64,000 nucleotides of DNA from Mesobacillus subterraneus (GTDB taxonomy: Bacteria; Bacillota; Bacilli; Bacillales; Cytobacillaceae). Where the stretch lies: NCBI RefSeq assembly GCF_023715485.1, contig NZ_JAMBOF010000004.1, positions 186,001 to 250,000 of the forward strand, read 5' to 3'. A program made the translations under genes and the position numbers. The notes under the pieces were generated by a model, which had not been told where the DNA came from, did not search any database, and was given only the letters and a program-made list of their open reading frames with translations. This document shows positions 43,279 through 51,611 of this stretch, piece after piece. The stretch's first letter is position 1; every line of letters starts with the position of its first letter.

Positions 43279-43602
43279 CTATAAAAGCCTAAAAATGAAT
43301 GGGATTCGATATTCCTGGCCTTCAAATGCTTTAAGTGCTCCCACAATAGTGAATACGACAGCAAGTATCCCTATTGCCCACAGCATGAAGACTCCGACTA
43401 ACAGAATGACAAGAATTCCGCTGACAATCCCATAAACGGTATAAGAAATAAAAAAGTTCATATATTCCCTTCCGTGGTATTCTATATAACTCGAATTGTC
43501 TTTCTTAAGCAGCCAGATAATCAGCGGTCCTAAAAACGCAGTAAAAAAGCTGATAACATAAATGCCCGCAGCTATAAGGCGTTCATCATTTTTTGGCATC
43601 AT
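43279..43602 (-). CDS. DUF4870 membrane protein
   Basis: 107 aa with three or four hydrophobic segments. It has the DUF4870 pattern: KNDERLIAAGIYVISFFTAF, GPLIIWLLKKDNSSYIEYHG, EYMNFFISYTVYGIVSGIL, ending KAFEGQEYRIPFIFRLL. AAGGGG lies upstream of the two adjacent ATG codons. It sits first, before the YxlEFG-like genes, separated by a terminator-like hairpin. The family function is unknown. Confidence 0.85.
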   Translation of the reverse strand: MMPKNDERLIAAGIYVISFFTAFLGPLIIWLLKKDNSSYIEYHGREYMNFFISYTVYGIVSGILVILLVGVFMLWAIGILAVVFTIVGALKAFEGQEYRIPFIFRLL

Positions 43603-43787
43603 TCATTCCCCTTCCAATGTCTTATGTATAACATTACGAAAAACAAGTGCAAAGGTTTCATTAATGGCAAATTTTTTCATAATAATATGAACTAAAGGGC
43701 TTGCGCAAGAATTTTTCTGAATCATAGTGTCAAGGCCCAGCAAAATTGATAAAATAATAAAAATAACTTCCCAGGATAGGATGTAAC

Positions 43788-44912
43788 ATGAATCAAATTA
43801 TATTAAAGAATGCCTATGTAATGCCAATAACTTCTGACCCAAAGTCTAACTGCGACATTCTCATTGATGAAGGGAAAATAGTGAAACTGGACTTTGACAT
43901 TCCCATTGGAGCAGGTGATAAAGTCATCGACTGCTCCAATGGCTATTTACTGCCAGGGTTCATCGATGTCCATACCCACCTTGGTCTTTATGATGAAGGT
44001 ACCGGCTGGGCAGGTAATGACGCTAATGAAACGATAGAGCCCATGAGCCCTCATGTCAGGGCAATTGACGGCGTCTATCCGCTTGATCCTGCATTCAGTG
44101 ATGCTATAAAATATGGAATAACCACTGCCCATGTCATGCCTGGAAGTGCCAATGTTATTGGCGGGACTACTTCCGTCATTAAAACGGCGGGGAAAAATAT
44201 CAAAAATATGATCATCCAGGAAACGGCGGGCTTAAAAATAGCACTTGGAGAAAACCCTAAGCGAATTCATAGTATGGGAAATAAGGATTCTATAACCCGA
44301 ATGGGAATAATGGGAATGCTGAGGGAAGCTTTTTATGAGGCATTGAACTCAGATAATCCAGAATCCCTGAGGGTGCAGCCTCTGCTTAAAGCATTGAACA
44401 GAGAAATCCCAGTCCGTATTCATGCTCACCGTGCTGATGATATCATGTCAGCAATCAGGTTTGCGGAGGAATTCAATCTGGATTTACGGATTGAACACTG
44501 TACTGAAGGACATTTGATTGCCGAAGAGCTCGAGGGGCTTAATTTAAAAGTTTCCGTCGGCCCTACACTTACCCGCAGATCAAAGGTAGAGCTTAAGAAT
44601 AAAAGCTGGAAAACTTATCAGGAATTGACAAACCATGGTGTCGAAGTTTCTGTTACGACAGACCATCCATACACTCCAATACAATATTTGAATGTATGTG
44701 CGTCAATTGCTGTACGCGAGGGTTTATCTGAACAGAAAGCCCTTGAGGGAATCACGATATTGCCGGCGAGGAATTTACGTGTGGAGAATCGGGTTGGCAG
44801 CATTGAACCCGGCAAGGATGCGGATCTGGTCCTTTGGAGCCATCATCCGTTCCATTACAGCGCAAAGCCGATGTGGACCATGATCAACGGCCAATTTGTC
44901 TTTCGAGAATAG
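43788..44912 (+). CDS. Amidohydrolase family protein
   Basis: 374 aa metal-dependent hydrolase. The N-terminal strand (ILKNAYVMPITSDPKSNCDI) leads to the first metal motif GFIDVHTHLGLYDEG. Other sites are VRIHAHRADDIMSAIRFA, LRIEHCTEGHLI and VSVTTDHPYTPIQYL (Asp). The C-terminal IEPGKDADLVLWSHHPFHYS is the classic amidohydrolase end. It is related to imidazolonepropionase-like and YtcJ-like proteins of unknown substrate. There is no signal peptide. AGGA precedes the ATG. It is not obviously co-transcribed with the GNAT gene, although no clear terminator lies between. Confidence 0.9.
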   Translation: MNQIILKNAYVMPITSDPKSNCDILIDEGKIVKLDFDIPIGAGDKVIDCSNGYLLPGFIDVHTHLGLYDEGTGWAGNDANETIEPMSPHVRAIDGVYPLDPAFSDAIKYGITTAHVMPGSANVIGGTTSVIKTAGKNIKNMIIQETAGLKIALGENPKRIHSMGNKDSITRMGIMGMLREAFYEALNSDNPESLRVQPLLKALNREIPVRIHAHRADDIMSAIRFAEEFNLDLRIEHCTEGHLIAEELEGLNLKVSVGPTLTRRSKVELKNKSWKTYQELTNHGVEVSVTTDHPYTPIQYLNVCASIAVREGLSEQKALEGITILPARNLRVENRVGSIEPGKDADLVLWSHHPFHYSAKPMWTMINGQFVFRE

Positions 44913-45004
44913 TCGAAAAGTCATGTAGATTATTGGCAAAAAAACGCAAAAAAAAATGGTGAAAAACCTATTTTCTTTTTTGAAAATATCTAGTATGATA
45001 CTCT

Positions 45005-45190
45005 TTGGAAAGACGATATAAAACTTAATAGATTGAAGTGATTAGGGAAGGCAAATGGTGCGCCACCAGTATCCTGGTTCTAGTGGGTTCGATTCCCACC
45101 CCGAAATTTTTTAGCAACTTACAAAAAATTTCGAGGGTGGCCGTGTTGTTACATTCGCACGGGATAGGACTGCCCTGCAAGTGGAGGGAT
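45005..45190 (+). promoter_or_regulatory. Structured tRNA-like leader of the GNAT gene
   Basis: About 190 nt. A 66-nt cloverleaf can form at 45041-45106: acceptor ATTAGGG/CCCGAAA (5 of 7 pairs), D-arm GGC-AAATGGTGC-GCC with the GG of D-loops, a short anticodon-position stem ACCAG-TATC-CTGGT, and a perfect T-arm GTGGG-TTCGATT-CCCAC. Alternatively 45096-45112 pairs with 45123-45140 in a 17-bp hairpin (one bulge), excluding the T-arm and acceptor. Further hairpins CCGTG/CACGG and CCCT/AGGG reach the ribosome site. Its function is not known; I infer regulation of the downstream gene. Confidence 0.6.
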
Positions 45191-45195
45191 ACAAA

Positions 45196-45756
45196 ATGCT
45201 CAAAAAACGCGATCTTCATGATTGTCATGAATTATTTGAGCTGATGGCACATCCGGAGGTCTTCCCTTTTGTGCGCCATAAGGCTCATTCATACGACGAG
45301 TTTGTTTTTATCACAAAACAAACGATTGAAGCTGAAGAACAAGGCGAGTTGATTTCTCGCACAATCCTGGATGAATGGGGTGCCCCAATTGGCACGATCA
45401 ATCTTTTTGATATCCAGGATGGCGCAGGTTTCTTAGGTACCTGGTTAGGAAAGCCATACCATGGCAAAGGCTATAACAATGTGGCAAAAGACGCATTTTT
45501 TCAGGAATTGTTTTATGAACTTAACCTGGAAACGATCTTCATGCGCATAAGAAAAGTAAACATCCGTTCCATTAAGGCTGCGGAAAAACTTCCATATGTC
45601 GTAAAAGCCAACGAAACTCGCCAGGCAATCTATGAGCAGTTGAACGCTAATGAAGATATTTATGATTTATATGAAATTCCTAAAGACCAATATACATTAT
45701 ATTTAAAACGAAATGCAGCACACGAGGAAGAGACTGTTCAATTGCTTGAAGCATAA
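45196..45756 (+). CDS. GNAT acetyltransferase, RimJ/RimL-like
   Basis: 186 aa from the ATG seven bases after GGAGG (MLKKRDLHDCHELFELMAHP). The acetyl-CoA-binding motif is GTWLGKPYHGKGYNNVAKDA (R/Q-x-x-G-x-G type), followed by NLETIFMRIRKVNIRSIKAA, the RimL-like 'N..S...'. It transfers acetyl to an amine; the substrate is unknown. The C-terminal 45 residues (YEIPKDQYTLYLKRNAAHEE) are a modest extension. It is monocistronic with a strong terminator. The unusual feature is its tRNA-like leader. Confidence 0.88.
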   Translation: MLKKRDLHDCHELFELMAHPEVFPFVRHKAHSYDEFVFITKQTIEAEEQGELISRTILDEWGAPIGTINLFDIQDGAGFLGTWLGKPYHGKGYNNVAKDAFFQELFYELNLETIFMRIRKVNIRSIKAAEKLPYVVKANETRQAIYEQLNANEDIYDLYEIPKDQYTLYLKRNAAHEEETVQLLEA

Positions 45757-45769
45757 GTTAATAAAAAAA

Positions 45770-45802
45770 CAAGAAATGCCCTGTTGCCCAGGGCATTTTT
45801 CA
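45770..45802. terminator. Bidirectional terminator after GNAT gene
   Basis: AAATGCCCTG and CAGGGCATTT form a 10-bp stem followed by TTTC on plus and CTTGTTTTTTT on minus. Confidence 0.88.
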
Positions 45803-45964
45803 ATTCAATGGATCCTGTCCTTGTAAGCCTTCCCTGTCGGATAATGAGGCCTCTGATAAAAAAGCTTCTAGCTCTGCATCTGTCAAGGTTTCATACCTGC
45901 CATCTTCAAAGAAAATCTGTGTCTGGTTGGGATTAATTCTGTTAAGATTAAAGCCTGTTCCCAT
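45800..45964 (-). CDS. Small conserved-looking protein, 54 aa
   Basis: It starts MGTGFNLNRINPNQTQIFFE, continues DGRYETLTDAELEAFLSE, and ends GLQGQDPLN. An AGAGGTG ribosome site sits five bases before the ATG, and the codon use resembles neighbouring genes. It has no membrane segment or cysteine. The ordered middle (FFEDGRYETLTDAELEAFL) looks like a folded bacterial mini-domain. The function is unknown; the shared terminator downstream supports it being a real gene. Confidence 0.62.
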   Translation of the reverse strand: MGTGFNLNRINPNQTQIFFEDGRYETLTDAELEAFLSEASLSDREGLQGQDPLN

Positions 45965-46279
45965 TTTTTATCACCTCTTTATTTTATTTTCTGCCTATTA
46001 AATCTCACCGTTAATCTAGACATAATTAGCTGAATCATGACAATAGTTAGATAATTCTTACCGTATGGGTTATTATTTTCTAATAGTCTTCCCCACTATA
46101 ATTGCATTATTCATATTTTTCGGCTTCAAGAAAAAAGCCCTAGCAGTCAAACCAGAGCTTTTGTTTACATAATATAATTATAGTCTATTACCATTCGGAC
46201 ACCAAACAAAAGTTACTGATTAGGTAAATTTTATATTATTCAAGCTATCGCTTTTTGTTAACGAAAATCCCATATCTAA
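45965..46279. other. Intergenic gap with only a weak hairpin
   Basis: AT-rich, no supported gene. AAAAGC (46133-46138) and GCTTTT (46157-46162) could be a weak terminator for the SDR gene on the minus strand. Confidence 0.4.
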
Positions 46280-47056
46280 TTACTTTTCTCTATAAATTTT
46301 ACCTAGTACGTCTTTACCGCCTGTGATGGGTATAATACTGCCTGTAATAAAGCTTGAATGATCGTTAGCAAGGAAACTGATGACTCTCGAAATATCTTCT
46401 CCCGTTCCAGGCCTGCCTACAGGGACAGAACTATCATGTTCATTTCTGGCTTCTTCGATTGCTTTTTCCTTCCAATCACCAATGATATCGCCAGGACAAA
46501 CCATATTCACAGTAATACCATATTCTGCTTCTTCTAGTGCTAGTGTTTTCGTCAATGATGCGAGTCCTGATTTTGCCGCAGCAAATGCTGACCTGTAAAT
46601 CCAGCCCGGTGCTGACTCGACACGGTCAAAACCTACTGTAATGATCCTTCCCCATTTCCGTTTGCGCATAGAGGGTATTAGCAAATTTGATAAATAAAAA
46701 ACAGCGTTTAAATTTCCATTGATCATATAATTCCATTCATGGATTTCATAATCGGCCATTTTTTTTCTTTCTGAAATATAAGGTCCGGCGTTATGCACAA
46801 TGATATCAATTGAAGAAAATACATTCATGGCTTGCGAAACAATATTTTCACAATCCTCATATTGTGTGATATCACCCTTAATACAAATGTTTTTTGTATG
46901 GTAGCGCTTGGTTATTTCAGCGACCAGCTCTTCAGCCTCTATTTTGCTGTTCCGATAATTGATGATCAAGTTTATGCCTTCGGCAGCAAGCTGCAACGCT
47001 GTACGCCTACCTATACCGGTTGCCCCTCCGGTAATCAAAGCAGTTTTATCTCCCAC
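46280..47056 (-). CDS. SDR-family protein lacking catalytic Ser/Tyr
   Basis: 258 aa. The cofactor motif TGGATGIGRRTALQLA (residues 8-23) and HNAGPYISE are normal for classical SDRs. The usual YxxxK reads SAFAAAKSG, so Phe replaces the catalytic Tyr. The strand before it (RIITVGFDRVESAPGW) has no Ser at the expected position. The fold and NAD(P) binding are likely kept, while reductase activity may be lost or changed. Similar proteins (B. subtilis YtkK type) exist, so this may be a family trait. It is monocistronic. Confidence 0.85.
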   Translation of the reverse strand: MGDKTALITGGATGIGRRTALQLAAEGINLIINYRNSKIEAEELVAEITKRYHTKNICIKGDITQYEDCENIVSQAMNVFSSIDIIVHNAGPYISERKKMADYEIHEWNYMINGNLNAVFYLSNLLIPSMRKRKWGRIITVGFDRVESAPGWIYRSAFAAAKSGLASLTKTLALEEAEYGITVNMVCPGDIIGDWKEKAIEEARNEHDSSVPVGRPGTGEDISRVISFLANDHSSFITGSIIPITGGKDVLGKIYREK

Positions 47057-47220
47057 AACCTGTACCCCTCATCTTCATTAGATTACTTATCACTATACTA
47101 AAAAGAAGCCAGAGGATTTGCAACTTTTAGCATTGGCTAGCTCCTTTTGATTAACAGCTGGGCAGGTGCCTGCATAAGATATCAATATCGATGTTGGTTT
47201 GCTGGAAAGGCGGGATAAAA

Positions 47221-47688
47221 TTGTTTCCATGGAATCTAATGCCATTTGACCAAAATACTCAGAAAAAATTTTTAGAAATGAAACCGGATGAGATAGAAAA
47301 ATATGTACAGCAAATGATGGGAAAGATGCTCCAGCCAAATATGAAGGGGATGCTTAAGCCTGATGAGTGGCTAAAACAAATGGAAAAAAACACAAATGAT
47401 CCATTGAAGCCCTCTAACAGCATAAATGCAGACATGTTCGAAACTCATGATTTTGTTTTCGTGAGACTGCCACTCAAAGATGAAGCTATGTTGAAGCAAA
47501 TGAAACTGTTCTATACTTCAAATCAAGTGATTATTGAGCACATTCCTGACATTTCTGACAAACACACTTTAGTATTGCCAGCAACTGTAAAGAGGAAAGG
47601 TGCTGCAGCTGCACATAGAGATGGAATACTGGAGTTAAGATTTCCTAAAATTGTGGATTTGCAATACTCTGAAATAGATATATCGTAA
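47221..47688 (+). CDS. Hsp20/CotP-GerT-like protein
   Basis: 155 aa from TTG 47221 behind GGCGGG, giving (M)FPWNLMPFDQNTQKKFLEMK; ATG 47239 is an alternative. The C-terminal half (about 75-155: DMFETHDFVFVRLPLKDEAM, YTSNQVIIEHIPDISDKHTL, DGILELRFPKI) is alpha-crystallin-like beta structure. The N-terminal half has Met/Lys-rich helices. It resembles the spore-coat Hsp20-like proteins CotP/GerT of B. subtilis, so a spore role is possible but not shown. No typical promoter was recognised. Confidence 0.65.
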   Translation: MFPWNLMPFDQNTQKKFLEMKPDEIEKYVQQMMGKMLQPNMKGMLKPDEWLKQMEKNTNDPLKPSNSINADMFETHDFVFVRLPLKDEAMLKQMKLFYTSNQVIIEHIPDISDKHTLVLPATVKRKGAAAAHRDGILELRFPKIVDLQYSEIDIS

Positions 47689-47828
47689 AAATTGTATGTA
47701 AGCTGGTTTATGGTATTTGTTGCATACCGAATCAACGATCCATCTTTTATTATTTTTGACATCGAGATTTTTTTCTTGAACAAGAAGAACTTTTAAAAAT
47801 CATCAAACCTGATAATATTCGTGAGTGT

Positions 47829-47855
47829 AACAGCAACAAATTTTATGAATAGAGC
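47829..47855 (-). repeat. Remnant of dispersed repeat family A
   Basis: On the minus strand GCTCTATTCATAAAATTTGT then TGCTGT, differing at a few positions from the family start at 27334. Only the terminal part remains. Confidence 0.5.
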
Positions 47856-47863
47856 ATAATAAA

Positions 47864-47895
47864 AAAGAACAGCCTGTTATTAGGCTGTTCTTTAA
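47864..47895 (-). terminator. Terminator of the CAP-domain gene
   Basis: AAAGAACAGCCT and AGGCTGTTCTTT pair perfectly; the minus strand follows with TTTTATTATG. Confidence 0.9.
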
Positions 47896-47904
47896 TGTAT
47901 CACA

Positions 47905-48627
47905 TTATTTTCCGATGAACATTTGTGTCCAGTAGTTTCCAGTAGCAACATGACCTACACCGATGTGTGTATAGTTCGCACCAAGAATGTTTTTACGGTG
48001 GCCTTCACTGTTCATCCATGCCTTTACTACTTCTTCAGGAGTACGTTGGCCCATAGCGATGTTTTCACCTGCAGAACGATATGTGATGCCGAATTTCTTC
48101 ATCATGTCGAATGGTGAACCGTAAGTTGGGCTTGTGTGGCTGAAATAGCCTTTACTTTGCATATCACGAGATTTTTCTCTTGCAACTTTGCTAAGTTCAG
48201 TGTCAAGAGCAAGCGGTTTCAAACCATTTTTAGCTCTTTCCTGATTCGTTAGTTCAACTACTTTTTGTTCATAAGCACTTACAGCTGAAGAAGTTGGAGC
48301 TGCAGCTGGCTGTGTAGCAGGCGCTTTAGCTGGAGCCGGTGCTGGTGCTGGTGCTGGTGTTTTTGCTGGTTCTTTAACTGTTGTTGGTGCTGGTGTCTTT
48401 GCTGGCTGCTGAACTTGAGTTTGTGCAGGTTGTTGTTGCTTCCAAGAAAATTGGTAGTTTTTTAAATATTTTTGTAGAATACTATTTATTTGTTCGTTGT
48501 TCAGATTGCCGCTCTGATAATAGTAAACTTTAGTTTGTACAGTTGATGCATCTGCTTTATCCATTACAGGATTTGCTGCTAGTAAGGCTGCAGCTGCCGC
48601 AATTGATAGGATCATTTTTTTCTTCAT
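47905..48627 (-). CDS. Secreted CAP-domain protein, YkwD-like
   Basis: 240 aa. A signal peptide (about 1-27, KKKMILSIAAAAALLAANPV) is followed by a short N-terminal region, a Pro/Ala/Lys-rich low-complexity linker (about 70-112) and a CAP (SCP/PR1) domain (about 118-240). The domain carries VVELTNQERAKNGLKPLALD, SKGYFSHTSPTYGSPFDMM, AGENIAMGQRTPEEVVKAWM and GHRKNILGANYTHIGVGH. Bacterial CAP proteins are extracellular with unsettled activity. YkwD in B. subtilis is spore-associated. It is monocistronic. Confidence 0.93.
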   Translation of the reverse strand: MKKKMILSIAAAAALLAANPVMDKADASTVQTKVYYYQSGNLNNEQINSILQKYLKNYQFSWKQQQPAQTQVQQPAKTPAPTTVKEPAKTPAPAPAPAPAKAPATQPAAAPTSSAVSAYEQKVVELTNQERAKNGLKPLALDTELSKVAREKSRDMQSKGYFSHTSPTYGSPFDMMKKFGITYRSAGENIAMGQRTPEEVVKAWMNSEGHRKNILGANYTHIGVGHVATGNYWTQMFIGK

Positions 48628-48964
48628 TCTCGAATTCCTCCCGAAAATTTAGTTTGTCTCTCTCTTGCATCCTCATCATATCATGGATTTTTTGTAATAA
48701 ACCTGGTTGTTTTTGGGAAAACTATTATTCTGCAAATAGTAATCATAGCAAAAAAATGCACTTTTTTAATAATCCTAGATTTATCAAGGGATTATATAAA
48801 TATATGGACTATAAATTTTTACTGGTGATACTTCCCACTTTATAAATGACATATCCAGCAGTTCCATAAATGGGAAAAAAGTCATGATTGACAGCTTTTC
48901 TGAGAGTCTGGAAATGTTACATTTTTTTCGCTTATATGACAAAAAACATGTTTTATTACATAAA
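48628..48964. other. Intergenic region upstream of the CAP gene
   Basis: AT-rich. It should hold the CAP gene promoter, but I cannot fix its -10 and -35 confidently. No supported gene or strong hairpin was seen. Confidence 0.4.
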
Positions 48965-48988
48965 AAAAGCGGCATCTGCCGCTTTTAA
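48965..48988 (-). terminator. Terminator of the two-component operon
   Basis: AAAGCGGCA and TGCCGCTTT form a tight stem; the minus strand continues TTTTTATG. Confidence 0.85.
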
Positions 48989-49450
48989 TCAATGTTCGCT
49001 ATGTTCATCCTTATTCATTTCCTTATCATCTATTTCAGAGGAAGTTCCTTCTTCTGGCTCGCTAGCATTTCCTACAATAAATTCAATTTTAGGCATATTG
49101 TGCATGCTTCGTGCAGTCACATGAGAAACAAGGTAGTAGGTACCTTCTTCTTTAAATGATTTCTTCAGTCGATAGATGCCATTTTCACTGTGCTCTACTA
49201 ATATCTTTTCGTGTTCCTCGGCATTCGCCCGCCAAATTTCGAATTTCACTTCATCCGCATCCTTAACTTCTTCCGGTCCATAAGTGACCTTTGCTTCAAA
49301 TGTAATTTCTTCATTCACCTGAGCTTTATCCGGAATGGCTGTCAGCTGCACATCAAGAAACTGTGGTTCCTCTTCGACCTCTTGCTGTGAACAGGCTGCT
49401 GTGAACAGTCCTGCGAAAGTCACCATTATAATAACCAATAATTTTTTCAT
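48989..49450 (-). CDS. YtkA/FixH-like lipoprotein
   Basis: 153 aa. A lipoprotein signal peptide has the lipobox TAAC (Cys about 20). The mature part is an Ig-like beta domain: LDVQLTAIPDKAQVNEEITF, KFEIWRANAEEHEKILVEHS, GTYYLVSHVTARSMHNMPK. This is the YtkA/FixH pattern. The His/Met-rich stretch (ARSMHNMPKIEF) and a His-containing tail could bind copper, as in some family members. It is last in the operon with the histidine kinase and response regulator, 76 nt downstream of the kinase gene. Confidence 0.85.
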   Translation of the reverse strand: MKKLLVIIMVTFAGLFTAACSQQEVEEEPQFLDVQLTAIPDKAQVNEEITFEAKVTYGPEEVKDADEVKFEIWRANAEEHEKILVEHSENGIYRLKKSFKEEGTYYLVSHVTARSMHNMPKIEFIVGNASEPEEGTSSEIDDKEMNKDEHSEH

Positions 49451-49525
49451 CGATTTAACCCCTTAGCTATATTAGTACAGTGTAATTATAACTTATGAAA
49501 GTGTTAAAAGTTGGACGCATCATGC

Positions 49526-50929
49526 CTAGAACTGTACGTCCGGAAAGTAAATCCTGACAGTTGTCCCTTCGCCGAGTTTGCTCGATATTTCCAGTTTCCC
49601 ATCATGAAGCTTCACTAATTTATCTACTATAGCTAATCCCAGCCCAGTTCCACCATTGACTCTGGACCTAGCTTTATTAACCCTGTAAAACCGGGTTGTC
49701 AATTTGGTAATGTCTTCTTCGGGAATTCCAATGCCTGTATCCTGAATGTCGACCACACTGCCGAAACGATGTTTGGAAAGCTTGATTGAAATCTTACCTC
49801 CATCCTCGGTGTAGCGGATAGAATTATCGATAATGTTCTGGAAAATCTGCTCGAGCCTTCCTTCATCCCCATGGATAATAATATCGGGATCTAAATTTAG
49901 TGATAAACTGATATTTTTTTCATCCATTGCAGGACCATATTTAGTGATGAAATCCTCGAGCAGCTGAGCAAGAGGGAAAGGACTTTTCACAAGATGATAT
50001 TCATCTGCATCAAGCCTTGATAAATCAAGCAAATCAGCAACGATTTTAACCATCCTTCCTGATTCCCGGTTGATGAGCTTTAAATACTTCCCTTGCTCTG
50101 CCGGTGTTTTAATCATCCCAGACTCCAATGCCTCACTATACCCTTTGATATAACTGATTGGAGTCCTCAGTTCATGGGAAACATCAGCAAGAAATTCCCG
50201 CTTCTTTTCATCTTCTTTCTGAATGGATTCAGACATATGATTGAATGCTTTTGCTAGCTCGCCAATTTCATCATTGGAATGGATATCCACCCTTGCAGAA
50301 TAGTCTCCTTTTGAGACCTTCTCAGCCGCTTCCTTCATCGCAGCAAGCGGCCTAGTAAGACGGTGGAGCATTTTGAATCCCAGAAAAGCAGCAATAATAA
50401 TGAAAGCCACACCGCCCACTAACCATAAAAAGGAAAAGTCGACAGTCAGTTCAGAAATTTTGGCAAGCGGGACATATAAATAAATGATACCTTCCAGCCT
50501 GCTGTTATCCAGCAGTGGGATTGCAACGGCAAGGATTTTACGGTCGAACCTTTCCTCAAAGCCCGCTTTAAGGACTGGCTCTCCCTTCAACAGCTGATCG
50601 CGCTCTTCTTTTCCGATCAATGTCTCATAATCAATAGCATATGGAAGGCATGCACTCAGTTCTTTTGGATTGCTGACGAGAAATACCTCGGATTCAGATT
50701 TCTCATTGTACCATTCTACCCTTTGCTTTAATTCATCTGTCAACGGTCCGCCAGCATAATCACTGGCTAGCCGGTTGCCTTCTTCAATTAGTGATTGTTC
50801 AACGATATCGACATAAAGCTTTTCATAAAAAAGATATGATAATAAGAATGAATACAAGACTGTAACTAATATCGTCGCGGTAACCGTCAGCCATAGTTTT
50901 TTAAACAGGCTATCCGAGAAAGAAGTCAT
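49526..50929 (-). CDS. Sensor histidine kinase with HAMP domain
   Basis: 467 aa. Membrane helix 1 (about 13-35) and helix 2 (about 166-188) bracket an extracytoplasmic sensor of about 130 residues. HAMP follows (MLHRLTRPLAAMKEAAEKVS). The phospho-acceptor is in FLADVSHELRTPISYIKGYS (His near 250). The ATPase domain shows IIDNSIRYTEDGGK, DTGIGIPEEDI and GGTGLGLAIVDKL. It phosphorylates the regulator encoded just upstream, overlapping by 4 nt. The signal is unknown; the sensor has one Cys but no recognised ligand motif. Confidence 0.95.
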   Translation of the reverse strand: MTSFSDSLFKKLWLTVTATILVTVLYSFLLSYLFYEKLYVDIVEQSLIEEGNRLASDYAGGPLTDELKQRVEWYNEKSESEVFLVSNPKELSACLPYAIDYETLIGKEERDQLLKGEPVLKAGFEERFDRKILAVAIPLLDNSRLEGIIYLYVPLAKISELTVDFSFLWLVGGVAFIIIAAFLGFKMLHRLTRPLAAMKEAAEKVSKGDYSARVDIHSNDEIGELAKAFNHMSESIQKEDEKKREFLADVSHELRTPISYIKGYSEALESGMIKTPAEQGKYLKLINRESGRMVKIVADLLDLSRLDADEYHLVKSPFPLAQLLEDFITKYGPAMDEKNISLSLNLDPDIIIHGDEGRLEQIFQNIIDNSIRYTEDGGKISIKLSKHRFGSVVDIQDTGIGIPEEDITKLTTRFYRVNKARSRVNGGTGLGLAIVDKLVKLHDGKLEISSKLGEGTTVRIYFPDVQF

Positions 50930-51606
50930 GTTGCCGGCACCTCAAATTTATAGCCAACACCCCAGATAGTTTGGATATGGTCACCTGTGCCCAGCTTCAT
51001 TCGGAGAGTTTTAATATGCGTATCGACGGTCCTTAAGCTTCCTTGGTAATCCATGCCCCAAACGAATTCAAGAAGCTGTTCCCTGCTCAGGGCTTGGCCA
51101 TGGTGCTGGACAAGAAAGACCAGCAACTCAAATTCTTTAAGGGTCAGCGGAACATGTTCTCCCTCAACACTGACTCTTCTTCCTTTAATATCGATAGCGA
51201 TCTTACCAAGTGCCACGGTTTCTTCATCATTCTTTACAAGTGATGTCCTTCTCAATACAGCATGGATCCTGGCGACAAGTTCGCCAGGGCTGAAAGGTTT
51301 TACGATATAATCATCCCCACCAATCTGCAGGCCCCTTACTTTATCCCATTCTTCCCCTTTTGCTGATAAAAATATAATTGGTACTTGGGAAAAGGAACGT
51401 ATTTTACCACAGATTGCAAATCCGTCTTCAAAAGGCATCATAATATCAAGGATCACGAGGTCAAACTCTTGTCCCTGCAGTATTTTCATCGCATCTGCCC
51501 CATTCGATGCATGGACACAGCGGAAGCCTGAATTCTCAAGATACATTTGTACCAGATTGCGCATATCTTCTTCATCGTCGATTATTAGAACATTTATGGG
51601 ATTCAT
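50926..51606 (-). CDS. OmpR/PhoB-family response regulator
   Basis: 226 aa. The receiver domain shows acidic residues in IDDEEDMRNLV, the phospho-Asp in LVILDIMMPFEDG (about 53), FLSAKGEEWDKVRGL (Thr/Ser and Lys region) and VKPFSPGELVARI. The C-terminal winged helix carries LTLKEFELLVFL and RTVDTHIKTLRMKL, ending IQTIWGVGYKFE. It sits between the beta-propeller lipoprotein and kinase genes in one operon. Targets are not evident; autoregulation is possible. Confidence 0.95.
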   Translation of the reverse strand: MNPINVLIIDDEEDMRNLVQMYLENSGFRCVHASNGADAMKILQGQEFDLVILDIMMPFEDGFAICGKIRSFSQVPIIFLSAKGEEWDKVRGLQIGGDDYIVKPFSPGELVARIHAVLRRTSLVKNDEETVALGKIAIDIKGRRVSVEGEHVPLTLKEFELLVFLVQHHGQALSREQLLEFVWGMDYQGSLRTVDTHIKTLRMKLGTGDHIQTIWGVGYKFEVPAT

Positions 51607-51611
51607 TCTTT

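Noticed and set aside
45041-45106. Ordinary tRNA gene in the GNAT leader
   Set aside because: The acceptor has two mismatches and the anticodon-position arm has a four-base loop, so no anticodon can be read.
45025-45228. Minus-strand ORF over the GNAT leader
   Set aside because: It is antisense to the structured leader; the peptide resembles the false ORFs typically read from tRNA-like sequence.
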